Positions 54,674 to 64,000 of a stretch of 64,000 bases of DNA are shown piece after piece. The DNA comes from Haemophilus sp. CCUG 60358 (GTDB taxonomy: Bacteria > Pseudomonadota > Gammaproteobacteria > Enterobacterales > Pasteurellaceae), in assembly GCF_001679485.1 (NCBI RefSeq), contig NZ_LZOZ01000019.1, positions 152,581 through 216,580 on the forward strand, given 5' to 3'. The translations under genes were made by a program, and so were the position numbers. Positions within the stretch are counted from its first letter, which is position 1; the number at the start of each line of letters is the position of its first letter. Under the pieces are notes generated by a model. It ran no database searches, was not told the DNA's origin, and saw only the letters and a list, made by a program, of their open reading frames with translations.

Positions 54674-55351
54674 TTAAATCGAAATTGACGCTTTTTGTTG
54701 AATATAAGCTAACGCTTGAGCAATGACTTCATCAATACTCAATGTTGTACTATCTAACAATAAAGCATCATCAGCCGGTTTCAATGGCGCAACCTCACGA
54801 TTTCTATCGCGAAAATCGCGTTCTTGTATCTCGGCTAAAATCTGTGCAAAGTTACCATTAATTCCCTTATTTTGCAACTGTTTATAGCGTCTTTTTGCAC
54901 GTTCTTCCGCACTCGCGTCTAAAAACAGTTTAACTTGTGCATTTGGGAAAACCACCGTTCCCATATCTCGCCCATCCGCAATCAAGCCATCATTTTTACC
55001 AAAATCCTGCTGAAGTTGCAGTAAAGCTGACCGCACTTTTGGGAAAACCGCCACTTTTGATGCAGCTTCCGCCACTTCTTGCGTACGGATTAAATGGCTT
55101 ACATCCATCCCACCAAGAAGCACATTGACTTCTCCATTCTTCGGAATGAACTGAATATCTAAATGACGGGCTAACTCCGCTAATCCTTCTTCATCGGTTA
55201 AGTCTGCATGACGTTTCAGCGCAGCCAATGCCGTCACGCGATAAATGGCACCACTATCTAATAAGGTAAAACCTAACTTTTCTGCCAAGGCGTAACAAAG
55301 TGTTCCTTTCCCTGCCCCACTTGGGCCATCAACGGTGATAATTATCCCCAT
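54674..55351 (-). CDS. cmk: Cytidylate kinase
   Basis: A 225-residue (d)CMP kinase. P-loop [11 protein letters not shown] at residues 8-18, [15 protein letters not shown], and [15 protein letters not shown] are family signatures. ATG 55351 ([10 protein letters not shown]) has AAGGA eight bases upstream; the ATG at 55360 would abut the ribosome site and is rejected. Confidence 0.96.
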   Translation of the reverse strand: MGIIITVDGPSGAGKGTLCYALAEKLGFTLLDSGAIYRVTALAALKRHADLTDEEGLAELARHLDIQFIPKNGEVNVLLGGMDVSHLIRTQEVAEAASKVAVFPKVRSALLQLQQDFGKNDGLIADGRDMGTVVFPNAQVKLFLDASAEERAKRRYKQLQNKGINGNFAQILAEIQERDFRDRNREVAPLKPADDALLLDSTTLSIDEVIAQALAYIQQKASISI

Positions 55352-55741
55352 AATCTTCATCCTTTTACTTTCAAAACCAATACATTATAGACATAAATAC
55401 CTTATTTCTCTAAAGATTCTTTTGCTAAATGCTAAAAAATAATTGGCTATTATAATTCTAAATTAATATTAATAATTCATACAAAATTTAAAGAAAACAT
55501 ACAACATCAGATCTTAGCCCCTCCTTATAAGGTAAAGACAAACTCTACCAATAAAAGACAAGCATCAATAATCGTTGCAATACTTTCCAGCCAATGAATA
55601 AAAGAAATTGAGAATTTCACAATATATAACATGAAAATGATTCTTTAGATATTATATTAATTTCATGATCTCATCCCTTGAATTTCACTCCTTAGAAGAG
55701 GATAATACGAATCTTTCTCATAAATACAGGGGGGGTAATTA
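55352..55741. other. Leader region of the heme receptor
   Basis: No gene in about 390 AT-rich bases. A weak Fur-like sequence TGAAAATGATTCTTT is at 55632-55646, matching well only in its left half. A tract of seven G (55729-55735) forms or overlaps the ribosome site of the next gene. Confidence 0.5.
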
Positions 55742-58609
55742 ATGAAAAAACAAATGAGATTAAACTTAGTTACATTTTGCATAATAAATGCAATGAACAT
55801 TAATATTGCTGAAGCTCAAACAGAAGAAATACTCGAGCAAATAAATGTGGTCGAAAAAAACGTAACTAATGATAAGAAACCATTTACAGAAGCAAAAGCT
55901 AAAAGCACAAGAGAACATATATTTAAAGATACACAAACTATCGATCAAGTGATTCGTAGCATTCCGGGAGCCTTTACTCAACAAGATAAAGGCTCTGGCG
56001 TAGTTTCTGTGAATATTCGTGGAGAAAATGGGTTAGGTCGTGTCAATACAATGGTCGATGGCGTCACTCAAACTTTTTACTCTACTGCCATGGACTCAGG
56101 TCAATCAGGTGGTAATTCTCAATTTGGTGCATCGCTTGATCCTAACTTCATTGCAGGTGTCGATGTCAATAAAAGTAACTTTTCAGGTTCCAATGGCGTA
56201 AATACTTTATCTGGTAGTGCCAATTTTAGAACATTAGGCGTTAATGATGTTATCACTGATGACAAACCTTTTGGGCTCATCGTAAAAGGAATGACGGGGA
56301 GCAATGCAACTAAATCGAATTTTATGACGATGGCTGCAGGCAGAAAATGGCTTGATAATGGTGGTTATGTTGGTGTGGTATATGGTTACAGTCAACGTGA
56401 GGTATCTCAAGATTATCGTATCGGAGGGGGTGAACGCCTGTCTTCGCTTGGACAAGATATTCTTGCTAAAGAAAAAGAAGCCTATTTCCACAATGCCGGT
56501 TATGTTTTAAATTCAGCTGGACAGTGGACTCCTGATCTAAACAAAAATCATTGGTCTTGCAACGCACCCAATCCAACATTTAATGGAAATACAGACCCAA
56601 TTACAAAAACCGATGAGCTAACTGGAGCGACCGAAACAAGAACACCAGGTTGTATTACTCGGATTGAAAGAAAAGAAGAAAATTATGATTATGTTAGTGA
56701 AGAAGATACGCCTAACGAGCCACGTTACAACACATCTAGCTATCAACTAAATACTTATAAAAATGAAACTAGAAAAAAAATTCTAAGAGAATTAGAAAAT
56801 GGTGTGCCACCTAAAGATATCCCCGAATTACAAAATGATGTAGATTCAACAAATAACTCATTTGAACGCAATAAAGATCAATATAGCGTCGCTCCTATTG
56901 AACCAGGCAGTTTGCAATCTCGTTCTCGTAGCCATTTATTAAAATTTGAATATGGCGACGATCGCCATACCTTAGGTGCCCAAATACGTACCCTTGATAA
57001 TAAAATTGGTTCTCGAAAAATCGAAAATCGTAATTATCAATTAAATTATAACTTTAATAATAATCGCTATCTTGATCTAAATCTAATGGTAGCACATAAC
57101 TTAGGTAAAACCATTTATCCTAAAGGTGCATTCTTTTCTGGTTGGCAAGTAGAAGATAAATTAATTACAAAGAATGTGGCAAATATTATTGATATTAACA
57201 ATAGCTATACTTTTTTATTGCCAAAAGAAATCGATTTAAAAACCACATTGGGCTTTAACTACTTTATTAATGAGTATAGTAAAAACCGTTTTCCAGAAGA
57301 ATTAAGTTTGTTTTATAACAATGAATCACACTCCCAAGGAAACTATAGTTATTTAGGTCGCTTCCAAGGAAGCAAAAGCGGATTACCACAACGTTCAGTG
57401 ATCTTACAACCTTCTGGTAAACAACAATTTAAAACTGTTTATTTTGATACCGCACTTTCTAAAGGAATTTACCATTTAGACTATAGTGTCAATTTTACGC
57501 ATTATGCATTTAACGGTGAGTATGTAGGTTATGAAAATACACCAACACAAATTAATGAACCGATTTTGCATAAATCAGGACATAAAACAGCGATAAATCA
57601 CTCAGCAACACTTAGTGCAGATATCAATGATTATTTTATGCCGTTTTTCACCTATTCGCGCACACATAGAATGCCAAATATTCAAGAAATGTTCTTCTCT
57701 CAAGTATCTGATGTTGGCGTAAATACGGCATTAAAACCTGAGCAAGCTGAAACTTATCAACTTGGGTTTAATACCTATAAAAAAGCTGTTTTTACAGAAG
57801 AAGATGTTCTAGGTTTGAAACTAGTGGGATATCGTAGTTTTATCAAAAATTATATTCATAATGTATATGGTGTATGGTGGAGAGATGGGGTTGTTCCTGA
57901 CTGGGCAGCTAATAATGGATTTAGATTTACCATTGCTCATCAAAATTATAAGCCTATTGTGAAAAAGAGCGGCGTCGAGTTAGAAATTAACTATGACATG
58001 GGACGTTTCTTTGCAAATCTGTCTTATGCATATCAACGAACAAATCAACCAACCAATTATGCAGATGCAAGTCCACGTCCTAACAACGCATCAAAAGATG
58101 ACATTCTAAAACAAGGCTATGGTCTATCCCGTATCTCAATGTTACCTAAAGATTATGGAAGATTAGAACTTGGCTCTCGCTGGTTTGATCAAAAATTAAC
58201 TGTTGGTATCGCTGCTCGTTACTATGGGAAAAGTAAACGGGCAACCATTCAAGAAGACTATATTAACGGTTCTGAATTTGAATTAAATACTAGTCATGAA
58301 AGAACTTATTATGCAATTAAGAAAACAGAGGAAATTAATAAACAACCGATTATTTTAGATTTGCATATAAGTTACGAACCTATCAAAGATTTGATTATCA
58401 AAGCCGAAGTACAGAACCTGTTAGATAAACGTTATGTTGATCCTTTAGACTCAGGCAATGACGCGGCATCTCAACGATATTATTCAAGCTTAAATGATTC
58501 TATTTGTAGCAAAAATGATACTTGCGAAAACGGAATAAAAGATAAATCTGTGCTTTACAATTTTGCACGAGGAAGAACTTATATTCTCAGCTTAAACTAT
58601 AAATTCTAA
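55742..58609 (+). CDS. hup: TonB-dependent heme/hemoglobin-type receptor (Hup-like)
   Basis: A 955-residue outer-membrane receptor of the hemoglobin/transferrin/lactoferrin class. Signal peptide residues 1-25 (ending IAEAQ) precede a TonB box-like EEILEQINVVEK. The plug (TIDQVIRSIPGAFTQQDKGS; VSVNIRGENGLGRVNTMVDG; ASLDPNFIAGVDVNKSNFSG) and large barrel (AYQRTNQPTN; LLDKRYVDPLDSGNDAASQR; RTYILSLNYKF at the end) follow. Position between cmk and mtnN matches the H. influenzae heme-utilisation receptor Hup (HI_1217), without the lactate permease gene I recall there. No CCAA repeats are present, unlike HgpA/B/C. Confidence 0.85.
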   Translation: MKKQMRLNLVTFCIINAMNINIAEAQTEEILEQINVVEKNVTNDKKPFTEAKAKSTREHIFKDTQTIDQVIRSIPGAFTQQDKGSGVVSVNIRGENGLGRVNTMVDGVTQTFYSTAMDSGQSGGNSQFGASLDPNFIAGVDVNKSNFSGSNGVNTLSGSANFRTLGVNDVITDDKPFGLIVKGMTGSNATKSNFMTMAAGRKWLDNGGYVGVVYGYSQREVSQDYRIGGGERLSSLGQDILAKEKEAYFHNAGYVLNSAGQWTPDLNKNHWSCNAPNPTFNGNTDPITKTDELTGATETRTPGCITRIERKEENYDYVSEEDTPNEPRYNTSSYQLNTYKNETRKKILRELENGVPPKDIPELQNDVDSTNNSFERNKDQYSVAPIEPGSLQSRSRSHLLKFEYGDDRHTLGAQIRTLDNKIGSRKIENRNYQLNYNFNNNRYLDLNLMVAHNLGKTIYPKGAFFSGWQVEDKLITKNVANIIDINNSYTFLLPKEIDLKTTLGFNYFINEYSKNRFPEELSLFYNNESHSQGNYSYLGRFQGSKSGLPQRSVILQPSGKQQFKTVYFDTALSKGIYHLDYSVNFTHYAFNGEYVGYENTPTQINEPILHKSGHKTAINHSATLSADINDYFMPFFTYSRTHRMPNIQEMFFSQVSDVGVNTALKPEQAETYQLGFNTYKKAVFTEEDVLGLKLVGYRSFIKNYIHNVYGVWWRDGVVPDWAANNGFRFTIAHQNYKPIVKKSGVELEINYDMGRFFANLSYAYQRTNQPTNYADASPRPNNASKDDILKQGYGLSRISMLPKDYGRLELGSRWFDQKLTVGIAARYYGKSKRATIQEDYINGSEFELNTSHERTYYAIKKTEEINKQPIILDLHISYEPIKDLIIKAEVQNLLDKRYVDPLDSGNDAASQRYYSSLNDSICSKNDTCENGIKDKSVLYNFARGRTYILSLNYKF

Positions 58610-58619
58610 TGGTTTTATA

Positions 58620-58652
58620 TAAAAGGCATAGTTAATTAACTATGCCTTTTTA
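58620..58652. terminator. Terminator after the heme receptor
   Basis: AAAAGGCATAGTTAA and TTAACTATGCCTTTT are perfect complements (58621-58650), followed by T; works in the plus direction and possibly both. Confidence 0.82.
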
Positions 58653-58711
58653 AACAATGTTTATCGTTTTTTATTTAAAAATTAATCATCTTATTTACAG
58701 ATTATAAAGCA

Positions 58712-59401
58712 CTATAATCTATCTATCATTGCCAATACTAACGCCGAAGACTGCTTTGCTGCAAGTGGGAGAAATTCTTCAAATGACATACTCGCTTCGC
58801 CATCGCCTGCATCAGAAATAGCTCGAACAACCACAAATGGTACGTTAAAGGCATGACAAACTTGTGCAATTGCTGTTGCTTCCATTTCTACTGCTGTCAC
58901 ATTGGGGAAATCCGCTTTAATTTGAGCAATTTTTTCTTCGCTATTAATAAAGCTATCTCCCGAGCAAATTAAACCACGTTTTACATTTTGTCCTTGTGAC
59001 TGTGCAATTTCATCGGCTAAATCGGCTAATTGTTGATCAGAAAGGAAAGCTGCTGGATTGGCGGGTAATTGACCTTTTTCATAGCCAAATGCCGTCACAT
59101 CAGCATCGTGATAGCGGGTTTCATCGGAAATAACGATATCTCCTACCTTTAAGCCTTTTGACACACCACCTGCTGAGCCGGTATTTAAAACCACATCCGG
59201 TTTAGCCAATTGTAATAAAGCGGTAGTGCCAATAGCCGCGGCGACTTTACCAATCCCAGATTGCAATAATGCGACTTCTTTACCATTAATTTTACCTTCA
59301 AAAATGACCGCACTTGCAACTTTTGTTTCTTTTTTATCTGTCATTAATTGGGATAAAATTTCCACTTCTTGTGCCATTGCACCAACAATCCCGATTTTCA
59401 T
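58712..59401 (-). CDS. mtnN: 5'-methylthioadenosine/S-adenosylhomocysteine nucleosidase
   Basis: A 229-residue nucleosidase (Pfs) cleaving MTA, SAH and 5'-deoxyadenosine. [10 protein letters not shown] contains the catalytic Glu12; [11 protein letters not shown] holds the ribose-binding residues and ISDAGDGEA the catalytic aspartate. It supplies the substrate of LuxS-type AI-2 synthesis. Its ATG overlaps the stop of the upstream thioredoxin-fold gene by one base. Confidence 0.97.
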   Translation of the reverse strand: MKIGIVGAMAQEVEILSQLMTDKKETKVASAVIFEGKINGKEVALLQSGIGKVAAAIGTTALLQLAKPDVVLNTGSAGGVSKGLKVGDIVISDETRYHDADVTAFGYEKGQLPANPAAFLSDQQLADLADEIAQSQGQNVKRGLICSGDSFINSEEKIAQIKADFPNVTAVEMEATAIAQVCHAFNVPFVVVRAISDAGDGEASMSFEEFLPLAAKQSSALVLAMIDRL

Positions 59402-60117
59402 TATTTTTTCCTTTCTTGTTCGAGTTTATTCACTAAGAAATCTAATACTGCTACGCCATAATCATCGTTATACAGCGTACTCGCGGTGAGAACATATTTT
59501 CCGCCCACAACCACATAAGGGAAAGTAAAGACACCATATTCATCTGTCAAATAAATGGCGTTACTCACATCCTCTTTCACTTCTTTGGAATGGACGACTT
59601 TATTAAATTCAGCTTTACTAATCCCTTGTGAGACAACCCATTCACGCATCTTATCTAATGTGGACAATTCGGTATAGCGCGCCTTTTCAGAGGTTTCAAA
59701 TAACAGCACATCTGACAGCTCGCCCACTTTTAAACGCTGTAATGTATAGAATATTGTCGCTGAAAATTTAGCTTCGTTTGTAGCAACTGGATGCTCTTCT
59801 AATGCCACTTTATTAGGACGAATTTGGCTATAAAGTTGCAAAATATCTTGAGCTGAAGAACAAACTCGGCAGTCATAATCAAAGAAAAATTGGATAGGGA
59901 TTTTACGATCGTTTCTTTTAGCTTGTTCAATGGGTTCTTGGTATGAAAAATAATCTCGACCATCTTCAAACTGTGCCACATTCGCTGGCGGTAAGTGCGG
60001 TGAATTTTTGGCAGAAAAATCCTTTGCATTGACTTCACCGAATGCGACATTTGTCACACTCAGCAATATCATTGCAAAGGATCCTTTTAATAATTTATTC
60101 TGCCAAACTTTTTTCAT
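59401..60117 (-). CDS. Periplasmic DsbA-like thioredoxin-fold protein
   Basis: A 238-residue secreted protein. Signal peptide about residues 1-27 ([19 protein letters not shown]). The thioredoxin fold has the redox motif CRVC in [14 protein letters not shown] (about residue 83), with a long helical insertion, and the cis-proline in [16 protein letters not shown]. It probably acts as a thiol oxidant or reductase in the periplasm. It lies between recJ and mtnN with four- and one-base spacing, so it belongs to the dsbC-recJ-mtnN operon. Confidence 0.85.
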   Translation of the reverse strand: MKKVWQNKLLKGSFAMILLSVTNVAFGEVNAKDFSAKNSPHLPPANVAQFEDGRDYFSYQEPIEQAKRNDRKIPIQFFFDYDCRVCSSAQDILQLYSQIRPNKVALEEHPVATNEAKFSATIFYTLQRLKVGELSDVLLFETSEKARYTELSTLDKMREWVVSQGISKAEFNKVVHSKEVKEDVSNAIYLTDEYGVFTFPYVVVGGKYVLTASTLYNDDYGVAVLDFLVNKLEQERKK

Positions 60118-60120
60118 AAA

Positions 60121-61845
60121 TTAACCAATTGGTTCAATATAATCGACTAATAATTGGAGGTTTCGATTTCCACGAAACTCATTAATTTCTAACTTATAAG
60201 CAAATTTTGCCTGCTTAATCGACAAATCGGGATAATACCGAGTATCGATATTAAACGCAATGGCATCTAATAATGGACCGCCATTTTTAGGCTCTACGAG
60301 CATTTTTAAATGATTTTGATTTTGCCCGATAGCACGTTGCTCAAAAATTTTAAATTCACCATCAAAAACAGGCTCAGGAAAGGCTTGTCCCCAAGGTCCG
60401 CCAGATTTTATCACTTCTGCCGTTTCAATACTAAATTCATTTGCTTGAAGTTCGCCATCCGTCCAAATCACACCTTGTAATTGATCTTCATTTAACCAAT
60501 CTTGCACCGTTTGATTAAAAATCTTTTGAAACTCAGGGAAAAAGCTTTCTTTAATGCTTAATCCTGCTGCCATGGCATGACCGCCAAATTTTAAAATCAT
60601 ATCCGGATGTTGGGAATGAATACGCTCTAATACATCGCGCATATGCAAGCCTTCAATTGAACGAGCAGAACCTTTTAAAATACCTTCTTGATCTTGTGCA
60701 AAAGCAATAACGGGTCGATGGTATTGATCTTTAATACGAGAGGCCACAATACCTAATACACCTTGATGCCAATCTGGCTGGAATAAGGCGATCCCCATCG
60801 GTAATTCATCAGAAAGTGCGGTGAGATTTCGGCAAATTTCTAAGGCTTCCAACTTCATGCCTTGCTCAATTTCTTTTCGAGCCTGATTTAAACTGTCCAA
60901 ATCTAAGGCTTGGGCTCTGGCCTCTTGCATACTTTCTGCAAGTAATAACTCCACACCGACAGACATATTATCTAATCGACCCGCTGCATTTAAACGTGGA
61001 GCAATCGCAAAGCCCAAGTCCGCCGAGCAAAGTTTTTCAACTTCTCGATTAGCCACTTCAGCGAGAGCAATAATTCCTGGTCGACAACGTTTCGCACGGA
61101 TTCGCATCAACCCTTGATGGGCTAAAATACGGTTATTTTGATCAAGGGGAACAACGTCTGCAATTGTGCCGAGCGCAACTAAATCCAGTAACTCAGTAAA
61201 ATTAGGTTGTGTTTCTGCCGTAAAAATACCTAACTCGCGAAATTTAGCACGCAAAGCGAGCATTAAATAGAATGCTACGCCTACGCCGGCTAAACATTTT
61301 GAAGGGAAATCACATTGTTGCAAATTTGGATTAACAATGGCATCAGCATTCGGCAGTATTTCTGGTGGTAAGTGATGATCGGTAATTAACACCTTTACGC
61401 CTTGATCTTTTAAATACGCCACACCCTCAAAAGACGATACCCCGTTATCCACCGTCATCAATAACTGCACGCCTTTTTCCATTGCCATTTCAGCAACAGG
61501 CACACTCAAACCATAGCCTTGCTCAAAACGATTTGGCACCAGATATTCCACATCAGTAAAGCCAAGCATACGTAAAGCTAACACTGAAAGCGCCGTACTG
61601 GTCGCCCCATCAGCATCAAAATCACCAACGATGACAATCTTTTGTTGCTGTTGATAAGCTTCGAGCAATAAATCTACGGCTTGTTGAATACCATGTAATT
61701 GATTGGGATTCAGCATTGATTGCAAAGTGCGGTCTAATTCTTGGCTATTTTTAATATGGCGAGAACGATAGAGACGATCGAGTAATGCATTATCTGAAAC
61801 AGGATTTCCGGTAGGAATTTCACGACGTTTGATAAGTTTTTTCAC
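60121..61845 (-). CDS. recJ: Single-stranded-DNA-specific exonuclease RecJ
   Basis: A 574-residue DHH-family 5'-3' exonuclease. Motifs VGDFDADGATSTAL, MTVDNGVSSFEG and LITDHHLPPE coordinate metal in the first domain; GGHAMAAGLSI is the DHHA1 signature. It acts in recombination repair and mismatch excision. It is encoded about 100 bases downstream of dsbC. Confidence 0.96.
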   Translation of the reverse strand: MKKLIKRREIPTGNPVSDNALLDRLYRSRHIKNSQELDRTLQSMLNPNQLHGIQQAVDLLLEAYQQQQKIVIVGDFDADGATSTALSVLALRMLGFTDVEYLVPNRFEQGYGLSVPVAEMAMEKGVQLLMTVDNGVSSFEGVAYLKDQGVKVLITDHHLPPEILPNADAIVNPNLQQCDFPSKCLAGVGVAFYLMLALRAKFRELGIFTAETQPNFTELLDLVALGTIADVVPLDQNNRILAHQGLMRIRAKRCRPGIIALAEVANREVEKLCSADLGFAIAPRLNAAGRLDNMSVGVELLLAESMQEARAQALDLDSLNQARKEIEQGMKLEALEICRNLTALSDELPMGIALFQPDWHQGVLGIVASRIKDQYHRPVIAFAQDQEGILKGSARSIEGLHMRDVLERIHSQHPDMILKFGGHAMAAGLSIKESFFPEFQKIFNQTVQDWLNEDQLQGVIWTDGELQANEFSIETAEVIKSGGPWGQAFPEPVFDGEFKIFEQRAIGQNQNHLKMLVEPKNGGPLLDAIAFNIDTRYYPDLSIKQAKFAYKLEINEFRGNRNLQLLVDYIEPIG

Positions 61846-61908
61846 GGTGTTTTGTTATTTAAAATTATCACCTAAAGGAACATTTAATATGTGCTTTGAT
61901 GATATGAA

Positions 61909-61937
61909 TATTTAAAGGGCGTATACAATACGCCCTC
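61909..61937 (-). terminator. Hairpin after dsbC
   Basis: GGGCGTA-TACAA-TACGCCC (61917-61935), on the minus strand followed by TTTAAATATT. A weak tail suggests partial termination before recJ. Confidence 0.65.
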
Positions 61938-61948
61938 ACTACTAAAAA

Positions 61949-62635
61949 TTATTGTGCTGATTCCTTCAAGGCAGCTAATAAATCTTTGGGTTTTAAATAT
62001 CCCCCAATCAATTCACCTGTTGAAGTCACAATACTTGGTGTACCTTGTACGCCGAGTTGTACACCTAAATCATAGTGTCTTTTCACAATATTAGGTGTTT
62101 TCAATTCTTTCGGTAAGTTACCTTTTTCTGCTTCGTTCAATGCAAATACCGGATCTTTCGATGTCCAAATTGCTTCCATTTGGCGAGCGGTTTCATTCAT
62201 TCCAGCACGTGGGAATGCAAGATAACGAACGGTAATACCTAAATCATTATATTCTTTCACTTGTTGGTGAAGGATGTGGCAATAATGGCAAGTAATATCC
62301 ATGAATACGGTCACAACATATTTTTCATTTTTTGCAGGATAAACGATCATTTCGCTTTTTAATGCATTCACTTTATCCGCTAAAAGTTTACCCGCTACAT
62401 CAACTGGACCTTTATTTGTTAATTCATACATTTTGCCTTGCAAAACATATTGACCATTTTCGCTCACATATAAAATACCTTGATCAGTCACAGCTGTTTT
62501 AAGGCCTTTTACCGGTGAATCTTTCACCTCAATATTTTTCGCACCTAATGCCTGTAACTTCGATTTAATCTCAGCATCACTCGCCATTGCAGTGGCAGAA
62601 GCAGTGATTAAAAGTGCGGTGAGTAATTTTTTCAT
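61949..62635 (-). CDS. dsbC: Thiol:disulfide interchange protein DsbC
   Basis: A 228-residue periplasmic disulfide isomerase. Signal peptide residues 1-18 (MKKLLTALLITASATAMA); N-terminal dimerisation domain to about residue 75; thioredoxin domain with active site CHYC (DITCHYCHILHQQV, about residue 117) and cis-proline in GVQGTPSIVTS. It repairs wrongly paired disulfides, kept reduced by DsbD. A second cysteine pair found in E. coli DsbC is absent. Confidence 0.95.
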   Translation of the reverse strand: MKKLLTALLITASATAMASDAEIKSKLQALGAKNIEVKDSPVKGLKTAVTDQGILYVSENGQYVLQGKMYELTNKGPVDVAGKLLADKVNALKSEMIVYPAKNEKYVVTVFMDITCHYCHILHQQVKEYNDLGITVRYLAFPRAGMNETARQMEAIWTSKDPVFALNEAEKGNLPKELKTPNIVKRHYDLGVQLGVQGTPSIVTSTGELIGGYLKPKDLLAALKESAQ

Positions 62636-62763
62636 TTTTATTCCTAAATATATCTAAACAACAAAGATTAGAATTATAAATGGATCGATAATTTGTGCAA
62701 GCCAAACTACCCAAAAAACTGAAAATGACTTATACTTCTGCCGCTTATAGAGGTTTATTTATT

Positions 62764-63862
62764 ATGTTTGAAATCAATCCAATCAAAAACAAAATCGCTG
62801 ATCTTTCCGAGCGCACTTCTGTGCTTCGGGGGTATCTTTGACTTCGACGCAAAAGTCGAGCGTTTAGAAGAAGTTAATGCCGAATTAGAACAACCTGATG
62901 TGTGGAACGAGCCCGAAAAAGCCCAAGCTCTTGGGAAAGAACGTGTTTCACTTGAACAAGTGGTTGATACCATCAAGAATTTAGAACAAGGTTTAGAAGA
63001 TGTTGAAGGACTGCTTGAGTTAGCTATTGAAGCGGAAGATGAAGAGACCTTCAATGAGGCCGTTGCTGAATTAGATGAGCTTGAACAACAACTTGCAAAA
63101 CTCGAATTCCGACGCATGTTTAGCGGTGAACATGATGCATGCGATTGTTATGTCGATTTACAAGCAGGTTCTGGTGGAACAGAAGCGCAAGACTGGACGG
63201 AAATGTTACTTCGCATGTACCTTCGTTGGGCTGAAAGCAAAGGCTTTAAAACTGAATTAATGGAAATCTCTGATGGCGATGTTGCGGGTTTAAAATCAGC
63301 GACGATTCGTGTTAGTGGCGAATATGCTTTCGGTTGGTTACGTACTGAAACCGGTATCCATCGTTTGGTGCGTAAAAGTCCATTTGACTCCAATAACCGT
63401 CGTCATACATCGTTTGCAGCGGCTTTCGTTTATCCTGAAATTGATGACGATATTGATATTGAAATTAATCCGGCTGATTTACGTATTGACGTTTATCGTG
63501 CATCCGGTGCGGGTGGTCAGCACGTCAATAAAACTGAAAGTGCGGTGCGTATTACTCACATGCCAAGTGGAATTGTCGTGCAATGTCAAAACGATCGTTC
63601 TCAACACAAAAATAAAGATCAAGCCATGAAGCAGTTAAAAGCGAAATTGTATGAGCTTGAGTTACAAAAGAAAAATGCGGATAAACAAGCGATGGAAGAT
63701 AATAAATCTGATATTGGTTGGGGCAGCCAAATTCGTTCTTATGTGTTAGATGATGCACGTATTAAGGATCTCCGCACAGGCGTTGAAAATCGTAATACAC
63801 AAGCCGTGCTAGATGGCGATCTTGACCGCTTTATTGAAGCAAGCTTAAAAGCGGGACTTTAA
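62764..63862 (+). CDS. prfB: Peptide chain release factor 2 with programmed +1 frameshift
   Basis: RF2 recognises UGA and UAA stop codons. Translation starts at ATG 62764 ([20 protein letters not shown]), runs 25 codons to CTT, meets in-frame TGA at 62839-62841, and continues after a +1 shift: join(62764..62838, 62840..63862), 365 residues. The shift site CTT-TGA-C is preceded by the SD-like CGGGGGTAT, the classical autoregulatory arrangement. The catalytic GGQ lies in [14 protein letters not shown] (about residue 250), and the stop-codon-recognition tripeptide region is within [17 protein letters not shown], the last part of which is SPF-type as in RF2. Confidence 0.96.
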
Positions 63863-63880
63863 TCATCTCTTATACAAAAA

Positions 63881-63889
63881 AAGTGCGGT
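63881..63889 (+). other. Uptake signal AAGTGCGGT next to the IS boundary
   Basis: A perfect uptake signal with the extended CAATTTT element follows prfB. Its usual inverted partner is missing; the insertion sequence begins 12 bases later. Confidence 0.7.
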
Positions 63890-63897
63890 CAATTTTG

Positions 63898-63954
63898 ATC
63901 TGCACCCCAAAAGTTGGACTAAACAACCAACAATTGAGGTGCAGATTTTTTTAT
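63898..63954 (+). terminator. Hairpin at the IS left end
   Basis: ATCTGCACC (63898-63906) and GGTGCAGAT (63938-63946) form a nine-base stem, followed by seven T, just before the transposase start. It can stop transcription entering the IS from prfB. Confidence 0.65.
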
Positions 63955-64000
63955 GGGTAAACACTACACAACAGAATTTAAATTACAGGTTCTTCAACCT
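63901..64000 (+). mobile_element. Left end of an IS3-family (IS150-like) insertion sequence
   Basis: The sequence from TGCACCCCAAAAGTTGGAC looks like an IS3/IS150-group terminal inverted repeat (5'-TG, then CCCCAAAAGTT). A transposase OrfA start follows at 63953. The rest lies beyond the window. Confidence 0.72.
63953..64000 (+). CDS. IS3-family transposase OrfA (partial)
   Basis: Only 16 codons are visible (MGKHYTTEFKLQVLQP), the typical beginning of an IS3-family OrfA helix-turn-helix protein (xxYTxEFKLxVV). No ribosome site stands out in the T-rich leader. Confidence 0.7.
   Translation, partial: MGKHYTTEFKLQVLQP

Noticed and set aside
55742..58609. Phase-variable HgpA/B/C hemoglobin receptor
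   Set aside because: No CCAA tetranucleotide repeats near the start; synteny favours the Hup-type receptor.
62764..62841. prfB as a frameshifted pseudogene
   Set aside because: The TGA sits in the conserved programmed-frameshift context and the rest of the gene is intact with GGQ.

Overview
The window is chromosomal DNA of a Pasteurellaceae bacterium of the Haemophilus group, most likely Haemophilus parainfluenzae or a close relative. The Haemophilus-type uptake signal AAGTGCGGT / ACCGCACTT recurs throughout, often as inverted pairs forming terminators. Gene blocks follow H. influenzae order as I remember it (dnaB-alr-pgi-pyk; cmk-rpsA-ihfB-lapA-lapB-pyrF-yciH; dsbC-recJ-mtnN). Sucrose genes (scrK, scrB) argue against H. 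influenzae itself.

Layout. 1-7.5 kb: 2-oxoglutarate dehydrogenase (sucB partial, sucA), a ComEA-like protein with a long LEA-like linker, a Bax-inhibitor-1 protein, a SIMPL protein and sfsA. 7.5-7.6 kb: a compact unit with Fur box, promoter and terminator, read as an iron-repressed small RNA. 7.7-13.3 kb: tyrS, then scrK-scrB, a phosphatase-like lipoprotein and an MFS sugar transporter. 13.3-19.1 kb: pgi, alr, dnaB, pyk. 19.35 kb: tRNA-Val(GAC).

19.4-34.86 kb: a compact integrated element of about 15.4 kb in the 3' end of the tRNA. It has a P4-type integrase, AlpA, an Icd-like protein, a P4-alpha-like helicase, and a complete HK97-type head and cos-packaging set (major capsid, protease, portal, two head-tail joining proteins, HNH, TerS, TerL, gp10-like). 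It has no tail, lysis or recognisable repressor genes. This is the architecture of a capsid-forming phage-inducible chromosomal island. Both ends carry paired TTAGTAACAAG motifs (integrase arm-site candidates) and clusters of GGTGAACA, the P4 replication iteron. A candidate cos region lies between HNH and terS.

35.2-37.4 kb, just outside the element: an AT-rich two-gene cassette of a ParB/Srx-domain protein and a D12-class adenine methyltransferase, a possible unrecognised defence or modification pair. 37.5-41.7 kb: a Fur-box-controlled TonB siderophore receptor and an SbmA/BacA-like ABC transporter. 41.8-45.8 kb: polysaccharide flippase, pyruvyl-transferase-family protein, DUF218 protein, nitroreductase. 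45.8-47.4 kb: the zinc system zevAB. 47.4-47.76 kb: a perfect FNR box, a -10 at the right distance and a strong terminator define a candidate anaerobic small RNA resembling FnrS. 47.8-55.4 kb: ettA, a SirB2-like protein, yciH, pyrF, lapB, lapA, ihfB, rpsA, cmk. 55.7-58.6 kb: a heme receptor (hup-like) preceded by a G7 tract. 58.7-62.6 kb: mtnN, a DsbA-like protein, recJ, dsbC. 62.8-63.9 kb: prfB with its programmed frameshift, followed by the start of an IS3-family insertion sequence running off the window.
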